Part shown: piece after piece, positions 32,050 to 40,537 of the stretch | Layout of the letters: every line of letters starts with the position of its first letter | Numbering within the stretch: the stretch's first letter is position 1 | Source: Asticcacaulis machinosus | GTDB taxonomy: Bacteria > Pseudomonadota > Alphaproteobacteria > Caulobacterales > Caulobacteraceae | DNA: 64,000 nucleotides | Assembly: GCF_028550435.1 (NCBI RefSeq) | Contig: NZ_JAQQKV010000002.1 | Location: forward strand, 682,001 to 746,000 | Reading direction: 5' to 3' | The notes under the pieces: model-generated | What the model saw: only the letters and a program-made list of their open reading frames with translations | Database searches by the model: none | Told to the model about the DNA's origin: nothing | Program-made: the position numbers and the translations under genes

Positions 32050-34626
32050 TTATCCTACGACAAAGTTCAGGATGCGGTTCGGCACCACCACGACCTTACG
32101 GATCGTAACGCCTTCAAGATGTCGCTTAACGGCTTCATCTTCAAGCGCCAATGTGCGGATTTCTTCTTCGGTCGCTCCAAGCCTGACCAGAAGCTCGCCG
32201 CGCTTCTTACCGTTGACCTGAACCGGCAGGGTGTAAACATCGTCCTGCGCCAGGGCCGGATCGAACTTCGGCCAGGCGGCGTCAACGATCAGTCCGTCGT
32301 GGCCCAGGCGTGTCCAGCATTCTTCGGCCAGATGCGGTGTCACCGGGGCGATCAGTCCAGCGAGGATCGTGAGGGCTTCACGGCGGGCCTCGGTGCCGGT
32401 CTCATTGACATCAGAATTGCGCAAAACATTAACAAATTCATATAGTTTTGCGATAGCCGAGTTAAAGCGGAACGACTCAAAACCGTCTGTGACGAATTTG
32501 GCGGCCTTATGTGCGGCCTTGCGAATTTCCTGCGCGGCAGTCTCGTTTTTTGCGGTAATATGTTCCGCCGGAAAACTGTCAACCTGATCCCAAACGCGCG
32601 AGGTGAAGCGCCACGACCCTTCGACGCCCGACGCCGTCCATTGCACGTCGCGCTCAGGCGGCGAATCCGACAAAACGAACAGACGCGCGGCATCGACGCC
32701 GTAGGTATCGAAAATGTCTTCGGGAGCGACGACATTCTTTTTCGACTTTGACATTTTTTCAATGTCGCCGATTTTAAGCGTTTCACCGGTCGAGAGTTTA
32801 ATGGCGGTGCGTTTATTGCCTTCAGCCGTCAACTCGACATCAGCCGGTTCGACCCAGTCACCGGAAGCGGTCTTATAGGTCTCATGGGTCAGCATGCCTT
32901 GGGTGAACAGGCCGGCAAACGGCTCCTTCACATCCAGATAGCCACAGGTATTGAGCGCTCGCGTAATAAAGCGCGAATAGAGCAGGTGCAGGATGGCGTG
33001 CTCGATGCCACCGATATACTGATCAACCGGCAGCCAGTAATCCGCTGCGGCCTTATCGATCGGTGCTAAAGCCTTCGGATCGGTAAAGCGGGCGAAATAC
33101 CATGACGAGTCGACAAAGGTATCAAGCGTGTCGGTTTCGCGGCGCGCATCCTTTTGGCAGTGCGGGCATTTAACGTGCTTCCAGGTCGGGTGACGATCCA
33201 GCGGATTACCGGGCACATCAAAGGTTACGTCTTCGGGCAGGGTCACTGGCAATTGATCGTCCGGCACCGGCACGACGCCGCAGTCATCGCAGTGAATGAC
33301 CGGGATCGGGCAACCCCAATAGCGCTGACGCGATACGCCCCAGTCACGCAAGCGATAGACGGTCGCCCCGCGGCCCAGATGCTTGGCCTCAATGGCGGCA
33401 ATCGCGGTTTCCTTGGCCGTTTCGATATCCAGTCCGTCGAGGAAGCCGGAGTTAAAGATCGTGCCGGGGCCAGTATAGGCCTCTGTACCGACCTTAAACA
33501 CGTCGGGGTTTTCACCGTGTGGCAGGACAACCTCAATCACCGGCAAGTCGTATTTGCGGGCGAAATCGAGATCGCGCTGATCATGGGCGGGGCAGCCGAA
33601 AATGGCGCCGGTGCCGTAGTCCATCAGGACGAAATTGGCGATCCAGATATCGAGTGTCTTATGGGCATCGAACGGATGCACAACCTTTAGGCCGGTATTG
33701 AACCCAAGCTTTTCGCCGGTATCAATCTCTTCCTGAGTGGTGCCGCCGCGTTTGACGGTTTCCAGAAATGCCGTCAATTCAGGCGTTTGCGGAAGGGTCT
33801 TGACCAGCGGATGATCGGCGGCCACGGCCACAAAGCCCGCGCCATAAAGCGTATCCGGTCGGGTGGTATAGACCTCAAGGCCGGTTTCAAACAGGTCGGT
33901 GCGCGGCTCAGCAAACTGAAACTTAAAGCGCAAACCCTTGGAACGGCCGATCCAGTTGGCCTGCATCAGGCGCACCTTATCCGGCCAGCGGTCGAGTGTT
34001 TCCAGCCCTTCGGTCAGGTCATCGGCATATTGGGTGATCTTGAGGAACCACTGGGTCAGCTTTTTCTTTTCGACGACCGCACCGGAGCGCCAGCCCTTAC
34101 CGTCGATGACCTGCTCATTGGCCAGCACAGTATTATCAACCGGGTCCCAGTTGACGACGCTTTCCTTACGATAGACCAGTTCGTGTTTCAGCAGGTCAAG
34201 AAACCACTTTTGCTGCTTACCGTAATAGGCGGCATCACAGGTCGCAAATTCGCGCGTCCAGTCAATCGACAGGCCTAAGCGTTGCAACTGCGCGCGCATG
34301 GCGGCGATATTGTCGTATGTCCAGCCCTTGGGGTGGATGCCGCGTTCCATAGCCGCGTTTTCCGCCGGCATCCCAAACGCATCCCAGCCCATCGGGTGCA
34401 GCACGTTAAAGCCGCGTGCACGCTTATAACGGGCGACAAGGTCACCCATCGCGTAGTTGCGCACATGGCCCATGTGAATCCGGCCCGAAGGATAGGGAAA
34501 CATTTCAAGGACATAATATTTGTCCTTGCCCTTAGCGTCTTCGGGGGTGCGTGTCAGGAACACGCCTTCATCATCCCATCTTTGACGCTGACGGGGTTCG
34601 GACTCTTTGGGATTATAACGTGACAT
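32050..34626 (-). CDS. leuS: Leucyl-tRNA synthetase
   Basis: Charges tRNA-Leu with leucine. The 858-residue protein has the class I signature [20 protein letters not shown] (HIGH motif as HMGH, about residues 42-61). The large editing domain contains [20 protein letters not shown] (about 266-285), and the zinc-type region has [20 protein letters not shown]. The KMSKS loop [12 protein letters not shown] lies near 630. The C-terminal anticodon domain ends [12 protein letters not shown]. Length and motif order are normal. It is followed by lptE and holA on the same strand and preceded by a 48-bp spacer from the DUF3576 gene. Confidence 0.97.
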   Translation of the reverse strand: MSRYNPKESEPRQRQRWDDEGVFLTRTPEDAKGKDKYYVLEMFPYPSGRIHMGHVRNYAMGDLVARYKRARGFNVLHPMGWDAFGMPAENAAMERGIHPKGWTYDNIAAMRAQLQRLGLSIDWTREFATCDAAYYGKQQKWFLDLLKHELVYRKESVVNWDPVDNTVLANEQVIDGKGWRSGAVVEKKKLTQWFLKITQYADDLTEGLETLDRWPDKVRLMQANWIGRSKGLRFKFQFAEPRTDLFETGLEVYTTRPDTLYGAGFVAVAADHPLVKTLPQTPELTAFLETVKRGGTTQEEIDTGEKLGFNTGLKVVHPFDAHKTLDIWIANFVLMDYGTGAIFGCPAHDQRDLDFARKYDLPVIEVVLPHGENPDVFKVGTEAYTGPGTIFNSGFLDGLDIETAKETAIAAIEAKHLGRGATVYRLRDWGVSRQRYWGCPIPVIHCDDCGVVPVPDDQLPVTLPEDVTFDVPGNPLDRHPTWKHVKCPHCQKDARRETDTLDTFVDSSWYFARFTDPKALAPIDKAAADYWLPVDQYIGGIEHAILHLLYSRFITRALNTCGYLDVKEPFAGLFTQGMLTHETYKTASGDWVEPADVELTAEGNKRTAIKLSTGETLKIGDIEKMSKSKKNVVAPEDIFDTYGVDAARLFVLSDSPPERDVQWTASGVEGSWRFTSRVWDQVDSFPAEHITAKNETAAQEIRKAAHKAAKFVTDGFESFRFNSAIAKLYEFVNVLRNSDVNETGTEARREALTILAGLIAPVTPHLAEECWTRLGHDGLIVDAAWPKFDPALAQDDVYTLPVQVNGKKRGELLVRLGATEEEIRTLALEDEAVKRHLEGVTIRKVVVVPNRILNFVVG

Positions 34627-34674
34627 TAAACCGGTGGGTTTTGGGAAGTTAAGGCTTAAAAAGCGGTCTGGTTA

Positions 34675-35178
34675 TTACTTATTGACGTTGGACAGACGCA
34701 ACTGACGGGCACGGGTCAGGATGGCGTTTTCCACGTCGATTTCAGTCTGGGCCGATACCGCTGAGTCAATCCAGCCGCCATTTTGCATGACCTGCTTATT
34801 GACCGTGACGTTGAGCGCGTCGGCGCGCAGACGCGAGTCCAGAATATAGACCGTGGTCTTGAAACGCTCATCGGGCTTTTCAGGATTAGCGTACCAATCA
34901 GAAATGATCACGCCGCCCCACGGATCGGCCGAGGCCAGAGGCATAAAGGAAATGGTATCGAGCGACGCGCGCCACAGATAGGCATTCACCCCGATGCTGG
35001 CTTCGGTTGTGTTGGTCGAAGTTTGGCTGTTGCCACTGAACAGGCCCAGAAAGCCCTTGCTCTCGGACCCTGTAGCCACAGGTGCGGTGTCATCCTTTTT
35101 GGCGAAGGTCGAACAGGCGCTCAAGGAAAGCAGGGATAACGCGGTAAAACCAAACACTGCGCTACGAATAATGGTCAT
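34675..35178 (-). CDS. DUF3576 predicted outer-membrane lipoprotein
   Basis: A 167-residue lipoprotein with signal peptide IRSAVFGFTALSLLSLSACSTF (Cys near 22). The start chosen is the ATG at 35178, with GGAG about 11 bases upstream; a GTG four codons earlier is too close to it. The mature part, SIGVNAYLWRASLDTISFMPLASADPWGG and VIISDWYANPEKPDERFKTTVYIL, fits DUF3576, whose members are typically encoded beside leuS in alphaproteobacteria. Its function is unknown. It is immediately upstream of leuS (48-bp spacer), so is probably cotranscribed with leuS-lptE-holA. Confidence 0.85.
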   Translation of the reverse strand: MTIIRSAVFGFTALSLLSLSACSTFAKKDDTAPVATGSESKGFLGLFSGNSQTSTNTTEASIGVNAYLWRASLDTISFMPLASADPWGGVIISDWYANPEKPDERFKTTVYILDSRLRADALNVTVNKQVMQNGGWIDSAVSAQTEIDVENAILTRARQLRLSNVNK

Positions 35179-35587
35179 CTGAAGGATCACTCCGCATTAG
35201 TCTTTTTAGGATGATCACCCTTATCGTCGCGAAACTGGACTTAAGTGTGTCAAGATTATTAACCGCATTAAATGGCTGCTAAAACGTCATTTGGCAACCG
35301 TTGAGCGTTCTATAGCATGGCGATGCGGGGGTCTGACAAGCGTTTCGTGAACTTAAACTCAGATCAGAACGGTTAAGCTCGGTTAGCCATAAGGCGTTGC
35401 TAAAGTAACACATTGTCTGAGCGAATCCGGCATAGCCGGTTTGACTCTTCGTGATTGGCTTGACCACTGATATGATCAGACTTAATTGATTTTTGACATA
35501 TATCCGTCGCAAAATCTGACTAAGGGTGACTTTAGCCTGGTACGGACGATATTCAGGTCGTGTAGCGCGTTCTAACGAGTATAAAAG
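35179..35587. promoter_or_regulatory. 409-bp divergent promoter region
   Basis: It lies between the DUF3576 gene (minus) and the NtrZ-like gene (plus). It contains TTGACC at 35459-35464 with TAATTG 17 bases on, and TTGACA near 35493, but no clear -10 for either. There is a near-CtrA motif with the wrong spacing (see rejected list). No gene was found; a 191-residue minus-strand frame here is low-quality and reads through the NtrZ-like gene. Confidence 0.35.
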
Positions 35588-36040
35588 ATGAAACGGTTCG
35601 GGCAAATATTGGCAGGAGTTGCAGTGCTGGCGCTGGCTGGTACGGCTATGCCTGCGCTTGCTCAGGGTAAATCCGCAAAACCGTCCGCATCTACTCAGGT
35701 GGCTGGACTCTCTGAGTCCACTCTGGCGCTGGCCTCCAACGTGACGGCTGAGCCCGCTGTCAGTCCGGCATCGAATTTCAACAAACCTCAATCCAAGTCG
35801 ATCCAGCTCAACGGCCGTGGCCGCTGGGGCGTGCAGGTCGATGTCAGCGAGCAACCGGTTCGTCCATCCGGCTGGAATGATGTCGAAGCCGGGGCCTTTT
35901 ATAAGGTGAACCCCAAGCTGCGTGTGGGCGGATCAGTGGGCTTTGGTGAAAAAACCAACGCCTTGAAGCCAGTGACCAAGCAGCAGCAGGAGTCTGAGGA
36001 CAAACCGCGCGTCCGTCTGGAAACCCGTTTTAAATTCTAA
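35588..36040 (+). CDS. NtrZ-like periplasmic regulatory protein
   Basis: A 150-residue exported protein. Its signal peptide MKRFGQILAGVAVLALAGTAMPALAQG ends near residue 26. The mature region SIQLNGRGRWGVQVDVSEQ and NDVEAGAFYKVNPKLRVGGSVGFGEKT, ending RVRLETRFKF, matches my memory of Caulobacter NtrZ, which restrains the histidine kinase NtrY and affects envelope and cell-cycle signalling. The beta-rich tail resembles an outer-membrane or lipid-binding strand pattern. The gene sits near leuS in Caulobacter too, as here. No ntrY/ntrX lie in the window, so regulation is inferred. Confidence 0.65.
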   Translation: MKRFGQILAGVAVLALAGTAMPALAQGKSAKPSASTQVAGLSESTLALASNVTAEPAVSPASNFNKPQSKSIQLNGRGRWGVQVDVSEQPVRPSGWNDVEAGAFYKVNPKLRVGGSVGFGEKTNALKPVTKQQQESEDKPRVRLETRFKF

Positions 36041-36052
36041 GCGTTTTACGAC

Positions 36053-36766
36053 TTAAACCCTCATCTCATCTTCGATCATAAACGCATCGACGGCGCCCAG
36101 GCCGCGTAAGCCCGTGCCCATTAACGCGTCAACCGTATCCACGCCGATACCGCCCAGACCATAAACCGGCACAGGCGACAGCTCGCAAAAGGCCTTAACC
36201 CCCTTGGCACCTAAAGGCTCAGCTCCGTTGGCCGACGGACTGTTTGACGCGAATACTGGCGAAATAAACACAGCATCGAGCGCATTAATCCCGTCGTTGT
36301 TCAGAGTAGCCAAGCTATGACAGGCGGCGGTGATGTAAAGCTGTGGATGCAGGCGACGTATGTCTGTCGCGGCCTCCAGGTTACGTTCCGGCAAATGCAC
36401 GCCGTCGGCACCGACCTCCAGAGCCAGATCGACATCGTTGCCGATGAAAAGTTTCAACCTGCGCTGCTCGGCTATGCTTCTAAGCACACGGGCGTGGGCA
36501 GAGGCATGTTTGTCGCCAAAGCTGCGATAGATAATGCCGCAATTTTCGGGCAGGAGGCTGGCGACATCTTCCGGGTGCGGAGTACGCTCAGGGTCGGTGA
36601 AAAAGAACAGTGGCGGCAGATCCGCCGCAGGTTCATGACCCTGAATCTGCGGGGCATGGCCATTGAGATGTATCAGGGGGCTGGACATATGCGCACTTCG
36701 GGCTATGTCTTTGGCCTTATTCATCAGGAATGCAAAACGGGTTTTGTAGGTCATGGTCATCAGCAC
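36053..36766 (-). CDS. Thiamine phosphate synthase/TenI-like protein
   Basis: A TIM-barrel protein of the thiamine-phosphate-synthase fold (237 residues by the longest start, probably fewer). Visible parts are LPPLFFFTDPERTPHPEDV, GIIYRSFGD, LKLFIGNDVDLALEVGADGVHLPERN (about 103-128; H-L-P as in ThiE), and AVFISPVFASNSPSANGAEPLG with VPVYGLGGIGVDT. ThiE joins HMP-PP with HET-P; a TenI-like isomerase role is also possible. The first ATG at 36766 overlaps the divergent yggS start by 14 bases, so a later start (for instance MSSPLIHLNG, 36688) is likelier. It converges with the NtrZ-like gene, 12 bases apart. Confidence 0.75.
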   Translation of the reverse strand: MLMTMTYKTRFAFLMNKAKDIARSAHMSSPLIHLNGHAPQIQGHEPAADLPPLFFFTDPERTPHPEDVASLLPENCGIIYRSFGDKHASAHARVLRSIAEQRRLKLFIGNDVDLALEVGADGVHLPERNLEAATDIRRLHPQLYITAACHSLATLNNDGINALDAVFISPVFASNSPSANGAEPLGAKGVKAFCELSPVPVYGLGGIGVDTVDALMGTGLRGLGAVDAFMIEDEMRV

Positions 36767-37436
36767 CCAGCCGGCGGCATCGGCCGTCGCTTACGGCCGC
36801 ATTGTAGCGCAAATGTCGAAGGCCTTAAAGCTTGCTGCTCGCCCGTCAGGGGCTGCGCGCTTGACCGCCGTGTCTAAAAACCAGCCCTGGGAGGTGATTG
36901 AGCCGGTATTATTGGCGGGCCACCGTACCTTTGGCGAGAACCGTGTGCAGGAGGCCATTGAGCGGTGGGAGCCGGTGCGGGACGATGTTTATGCTGATTT
37001 AGATCTGCGCCTGATCGGGCCGTTGCAGTCCAATAAGGCCGAAGAGGCCGTCGCCTTTTTCGATGTGATCGAAACCGTCGATCGTGAAAAAATCGCGCGC
37101 GCTATTGCTGATGCGGTGCAAAAAAAAGGCCGCTGCCCGCGGTTATTCATTCAGGTCAATATCGGCGAAGAGCCTCAAAAAGCAGGGATTTTACCCTCAG
37201 AGGCCGATCAGTTCCTGCACAATTGCCGCAGCATTTTCGGGTTAAAGATTGAGGGGCTGATGTGTATCCCGCCGGTTGATGGCCCCAAGGGGCCGTACTA
37301 TGCCCTGATGCAAAAAATTGCCGCCCGCAACGGGATCGGCCACCTGTCCTATGGCATGAGTGACGATTTCGAAGTCGCGTTACGGTTTGGATCGAACGAA
37401 ATTCGGGTCGGCACGGCTATTTTTGGCCATCGCTAG
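36753..37436 (+). CDS. YggS/PLPBP family PLP-binding homeostasis protein
   Basis: A cytoplasmic single-domain TIM-barrel protein of about 227 residues that binds pyridoxal phosphate and tunes PLP levels. The Schiff-base Lys is in ARLTAVSKNQPWEVI (about residue 42), with later FGENRVQEAIER, LIGPLQSNKAEEAV, LFIQVNIGEEPQKAGI, GLMCIPP and HLSYGMSDDFEVALRFGSNEIRVGTAIFG. The start at 36753 fits the alpha-helical N-terminus before the Lys strand. It overlaps the minus-strand thiE-like start head to head; the tight divergence suggests shared control and that one start is misplaced. Confidence 0.9.
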   Translation: MVISTQPAASAVAYGRIVAQMSKALKLAARPSGAARLTAVSKNQPWEVIEPVLLAGHRTFGENRVQEAIERWEPVRDDVYADLDLRLIGPLQSNKAEEAVAFFDVIETVDREKIARAIADAVQKKGRCPRLFIQVNIGEEPQKAGILPSEADQFLHNCRSIFGLKIEGLMCIPPVDGPKGPYYALMQKIAARNGIGHLSYGMSDDFEVALRFGSNEIRVGTAIFGHR

Positions 37437-37452
37437 TCAGTACACGCAATAC

Positions 37453-37986
37453 TCACGCAGATTTGATCTCAATTGCGCTGTCCGGTTCGGCCAGTTCCAG
37501 AAGCGTCAGAACATCTTCGATTTTCATCGCCACACAACCCTCCGTGCCGACATAACCCGCGCGCGCGACGTGGGCAAAGATGGCTGACCCATGCCCCGGC
37601 ACGACCGGATCATCGTTATAGCCGAGCACGATAATGACATCATAGACATGGTCTTCGCGCCAAAGGCTTTCCGTGCGCGCCTTATAGGGCAGTTTGACCG
37701 GCTGGTTGTAGGCCTCATCCGCCGCATCGTCGCACCAGCCGTCATCGGGCGTGAGCGCCACAAGCGGAAGCACGGTCTTCGGCGGTGCGATCCGGTCGGG
37801 GCGATAATATACAAACCTTATTGGCCAGACCCCCAGCGGAGAGCGTAAATCGCCCTCTCTTTTCTGATCCGCGGCAATAACGCCCTCTTTCCCCAGCGCG
37901 CAACGCACCCTATGTTGGTTTAGAGAGACCTCTCCGCGGTTTTGCTCTGGTATATCATGGGCGGTTGCGGTAAAAATCTTGACCAT
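37453..37986 (-). CDS. L,D-transpeptidase catalytic-domain (YkuD) protein
   Basis: Periplasmic-type peptidoglycan crosslinker fold, 177 residues from the ATG at 37986 (VKIFTATAHDIPEQNRGEV). The YkuD active site HGSAIFAHVARAGYVGTEGCVAMKIED (about 134-159) has the His and the catalytic Cys in T-E-G-C. No clear signal peptide is visible after the chosen start, which is unusual for this family; the upstream frame offers KQGFLLHHIPVTYFSLSFANN but no good signal either, so the start and location are uncertain. It is divergent from the CenR-like regulator over only 48 bases, suggesting control by it. Confidence 0.82.
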   Translation of the reverse strand: MVKIFTATAHDIPEQNRGEVSLNQHRVRCALGKEGVIAADQKREGDLRSPLGVWPIRFVYYRPDRIAPPKTVLPLVALTPDDGWCDDAADEAYNQPVKLPYKARTESLWREDHVYDVIIVLGYNDDPVVPGHGSAIFAHVARAGYVGTEGCVAMKIEDVLTLLELAEPDSAIEIKSA

Positions 37987-38034
37987 TTCGTCACTATTGT
38001 TGGCAAAACTCAAAGAAAAATAAGTTACAGGAAT

Positions 38035-38721
38035 ATGGTGCAACAAAAAACCCTGCTTATAGTTGATGACGACGATGAACTGCGCGAAGCTCTGGCTGAA
38101 CAGCTTGAGCTGCACGAAGAGTTCAAAGTGACCCAGGCCAATAACGGCACCGAAGGCATTCGGTTGGGTAAGACGATCAATGCCGATATCATTTTGCTGG
38201 ATGTCGATCTGCCGGATATGGACGGGCGCGAAGCTTGCCGCCTGCTGCGCAAATCGGGCCTGACCACGCCGGTGATCATGCTGACCGGGCAGGCCTCAGA
38301 TTCCGATCAGATTTTGGGGCTGGACGCGGGCGCCAATGACTATGTGACCAAGCCGTTCCGGTTTGCAGTGCTTTTGGCCCGCATTCGTGCGCAGGTCCGC
38401 AGCCACGAAACGTCAGAGGACGCCACCTTCCGCATCGGGCCGTATGAGTTCAAACCGGCGCTGAAGCTGCTGATCGATCAGGCCCAGAAAAAAGTGCGCC
38501 TGACCGAGAAAGAAACCAACATCCTCAAATATCTCTATCGGGCGGGCGGCAAACCGATTACGCGCGAAGAACTGCTGACCGAGGTCTGGGGCTATAATGC
38601 CGGCGTCACCACCCACACGCTTGAAACCCACGTCTATCGCTTGCGTCAGAAGATCGAACCCGATCCGGCCAATGCGCGGCTGCTGATGACCGACGCGGGC
38701 GGGTATAGGTTGCAGTTTTAA
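38035..38721 (+). CDS. cenR: OmpR-family response regulator, CenR-like
   Basis: A 228-residue two-component regulator. The receiver domain has the acidic pair D11/D12, phospho-acceptor D56 in IILLDVDLPDMDG, and Lys in YVTKPF; the C-terminal winged-helix DNA-binding domain follows (LTEKETNILKYLYRAGGKPI, EVWGYNAGVTTHTLETHVYRLRQKI). The ATG at 38035 follows AGGA. The sequence closely resembles Caulobacter CenR, an essential envelope-integrity regulator acting with CenK, and the location near leuS-parB also matches that genome. The symbol is by recall; no kinase gene is in the window. The divergent L,D-transpeptidase gene is a plausible target. Confidence 0.82.
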   Translation: MVQQKTLLIVDDDDELREALAEQLELHEEFKVTQANNGTEGIRLGKTINADIILLDVDLPDMDGREACRLLRKSGLTTPVIMLTGQASDSDQILGLDAGANDYVTKPFRFAVLLARIRAQVRSHETSEDATFRIGPYEFKPALKLLIDQAQKKVRLTEKETNILKYLYRAGGKPITREELLTEVWGYNAGVTTHTLETHVYRLRQKIEPDPANARLLMTDAGGYRLQF

Positions 38722-38775
38722 TATCTCCGTTCAAAGTCCCTCTCTGCGCTTAGCGTACTTTGAACGGTAAAAGAT

Positions 38776-38807
38776 AATCCCGCAGGTCAAAGCCTGCGGG
38801 ATTTTTT
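38776..38807. terminator. Bidirectional hairpin terminator after cenR
   Basis: An 11-bp stem AATCCCGCAGG / CCTGCGGGATT with a six-base loop (TCAAAG), followed by TTTTTT on the plus strand and preceded by A-rich sequence on the other. It separates cenR (plus) from the convergent hypothetical gene at 38812. Confidence 0.8.
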
Positions 38808-38811
38808 GTGG

Positions 38812-39270
38812 CTATTCTTCTGTTTGGGCTTCCTGAAACGCCTTATCGCCCGCTTCGTCCATGACGTACCAGACGAACCAGGTGGCGTCTTCGATTTTGC
38901 CGCCGCTGGCCAGATAAGGCTCGACGTGGGCGGGGAAGGCTTCACGGATTTGCTGATGAAAATCAAAGTGCTGTTGCAGGTCGGTCATTTCCTGATGGGA
39001 TAGCTCAGCCGCCATGCGTACGCGCACGTCCCACGGCAGGTCAGGTGGCACCATTGCGGCCGGATCAGCGTCAACCCAGTCACATTCGCCAATACATCCC
39101 GGAATACGGATCTGAAGCTGGCCGCCAAGGTTCAGAAAACCGGCATCGGCCACGGCCTTGATGACTTCGGGGATGTCTTTGACCCGCCAGGCATATTCAC
39201 CATGCTGAAAATCAGCCTTGGCTAAGATATGGGCAGGCAATTGGGCTTCTAACGGGGTCGTTTCAGTCAT
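38812..39270 (-). CDS. Conserved hypothetical protein, unrecognised
   Basis: A 152-residue acidic cytoplasmic protein with no signal, membrane segment or recognised domain. Visible features are ILAKADFQHGEYAWRVKDIPEVIKAVADAGFLNLGGQLQIRIPG, two Cys in CIGECDWVDADPAAM, and a helical C-terminal half (MAAELSHQEMTDLQQHFDFHQQIREAF, TWFVWYVMDEAGDKAF). The ordering and composition do not point to a named function. It converges with cenR and is followed upstream by the A-type repeat element at 39287. Codon use matches the neighbours, so it is likely native. Confidence 0.7.
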   Translation of the reverse strand: MTETTPLEAQLPAHILAKADFQHGEYAWRVKDIPEVIKAVADAGFLNLGGQLQIRIPGCIGECDWVDADPAAMVPPDLPWDVRVRMAAELSHQEMTDLQQHFDFHQQIREAFPAHVEPYLASGGKIEDATWFVWYVMDEAGDKAFQEAQTEE

Positions 39271-39286
39271 TGTGTGGCCTTTAATT

Positions 39287-39430
39287 AGAACCTCCCCTCA
39301 AGGAGGGGAGGGTGGCAGACGATTCCTTGGGATCGGATGACGGGTGGGGTTAACCCCCGGCAAAGAATAACCCCCTCTTCTGTTTAAGCCAGCTTAAACA
39401 GAAGCTCCCCCTGCTTCAGGGGGAGTTCTT
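39287..39430. repeat. Dispersed repeat A, copy 2
   Basis: It begins AGAACCTCCCC and ends CAGGGGAGTTCTT. Inner perfect stem CTTCTGTTTAAGC / GCTTAAACAGAAG (39377-39389, 39392-39404). The stretch 39311-39353 recurs in inverted orientation at 42050-42092 with 38 of 43 positions the same. Confidence 0.75.
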
Positions 39431-39434
39431 GAGG

Positions 39435-40235
39435 TCATATCGTAAACTCTACCTGAATAGGGGCGTGGTCGGACGGGCGCTCCCACTCGCGCACCCAGTC
39501 GTGGATTTTAGCGGTGATATCGCCGGTGGTGCGGGCTTTCAACGCCGGATTAAGCAGAATGTGATCCAGCCGAAGGCCGCGGTTGGATTTGCGGAAATCG
39601 GCAGCACGGTAACTCCACCATGTAAAAATCTTTTCGGGCACAGGATAGGCGTCGCGGAACGGATCATACAACTCACCCGAAGTTATGAACTCACCGAAGG
39701 CGTCGATTTCCTGCGGAGTGTGGCTGACGATTTTCAGCATCTGGCGGTGGCTCCAGACATCAAATTCACCGGGGGCGATATTGAGATCGCCGCAGATCAG
39801 CAGCGGATGGTCTTTGTTGCGGGTTTTCAGATGGGCACTGACGCGTTCATAGAACTCCAATTTGTGGTCGAACTTGTCATTGGCGGCCCGATCCGGCACA
39901 TCACCACCGGCGGGGATATAGAAGTTCCAGATTTCGACGCCGCTGACCACAATCGCCTGAACGCGGGCTTCGCCGCGGCGACAAAATGGCAAAAGCTCAT
40001 TCGCTTCAAATGGGTAGCGTGAGGCGATGGCGACGCCGTGCCAGCCTTTTTGACCGGCGATATGAATGTACGGAAAACCTATGTCGGCAAAGGCCTGACG
40101 CGGAAACTCATGCTCCTGGCACTTGATTTCCTGAAGGCAGATGACGTCGGCATCAATGGAATTGAGGAATTTGGCAATCTGCTCCATGCGCAGGCGCACC
40201 GAATTGACGTTCCATGACACCACTGACAATCGCAT
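39435..40235 (-). CDS. xth: Exodeoxyribonuclease III (Xth family AP endonuclease)
   Basis: DNA-repair AP endonuclease / 3'-5' exonuclease. The 266-residue product from the ATG at 40235 begins MRLSVVSWNVNSVRLRMEQI; the upstream frame adds repeat-derived sequence. Family marks include the metal-binding Glu in VICLQEIKCQEHEFP, WNFYIPAGGDVPD (catalytic Tyr region), LICGDLNIAPGEFDVW (metal-binding Asp/Asn), WWSYRAADFRKSNRGLRLDHILLNPAL (loop WxxxxFRxxxxxRLDH) and the final SDHAPIQVEFTI (catalytic His). It lies between repeats A copy 2 (downstream) and repeat C copy 2 (upstream), downstream of lolA on the same strand. Confidence 0.94.
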   Translation of the reverse strand: MRLSVVSWNVNSVRLRMEQIAKFLNSIDADVICLQEIKCQEHEFPRQAFADIGFPYIHIAGQKGWHGVAIASRYPFEANELLPFCRRGEARVQAIVVSGVEIWNFYIPAGGDVPDRAANDKFDHKLEFYERVSAHLKTRNKDHPLLICGDLNIAPGEFDVWSHRQMLKIVSHTPQEIDAFGEFITSGELYDPFRDAYPVPEKIFTWWSYRAADFRKSNRGLRLDHILLNPALKARTTGDITAKIHDWVREWERPSDHAPIQVEFTI

Positions 40236-40272
40236 AGAGTCTCCAGTATGAAATTTCCAAACCGTAAGGTTT

Positions 40273-40329
40273 GGCAAGGGCGCCCGCCCGAGCTTTATGC
40301 GAGGAGCCTGCGCGGCCTCTGAGCGCATA
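40273..40329. repeat. Dispersed repeat C, copy 2
   Basis: The reverse complement of 24220-24279 with few changes; the shared core reads GAGGAGCCTGCGCGGCCTCT. Confidence 0.75.
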
Positions 40330-40344
40330 TTAAGCGCATATAAA

Positions 40345-40376
40345 GAAAAAAGCCCGCTCTGCAAACAGGGCGGGCC
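40345..40376 (-). terminator. Minus-strand terminator downstream of lolA
   Basis: On the minus strand CCCGCCCTG / CAGAGCGGG form a stem with one mismatch, followed by CTTTTTTC. It is about 160 bases past the lolA stop and would end the lolA transcript or an independent RNA. Confidence 0.55.
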
Positions 40377-40482
40377 TTAAAGGATTGGCATTTAACACGA
40401 AAGCGTAAGGAAATGCACACAAGAGAGATGCGTCGGGCTCTGCAAAGCCGCTAACCTAAGCAGGTTGCCTCAGCATATGACG

Positions 40483-40505
40483 AAACCGTAACACCCTTAC
40501 GGTTT
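40483..40505. terminator. Small perfect hairpin AAACCGTAA/TTACGGTTT
   Basis: A nine-base perfect stem with a five-base loop just after the lolA stop side; TTTTTC follows on the plus strand and AAAAAC precedes on it. It may attenuate lolA transcription or shape the 3' end. Confidence 0.5.
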
Positions 40506-40537
40506 TTCGCAAGGGCTAAATTCCCCCGTCAGGCGTA

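Larger units (their letters stand above)
40236..40537. other. 302-bp spacer between lolA and xth
   Basis: There is no protein-coding gene. It holds repeat C copy 2 (40273-40329), a minus-strand hairpin with T-run (40349-40376), and a perfect stem at 40483-40505. The roughly 150 bases between the two hairpins are unexplained (see findings). Confidence 0.5.

Noticed and set aside
35259-35271. CtrA-like TTAA...TTAA pair upstream of the NtrZ-like gene
   Set aside because: The two TTAA are five bases apart (TTAA-CCGCA-TTAA), not seven, which does not fit the CtrA box.
35279-35854. 191-residue minus-strand open frame over the NtrZ-like gene and its promoter
   Set aside because: Low-complexity translation, no ribosome site, and it is antisense to a protein with a clear signal peptide and recognisable mature region.
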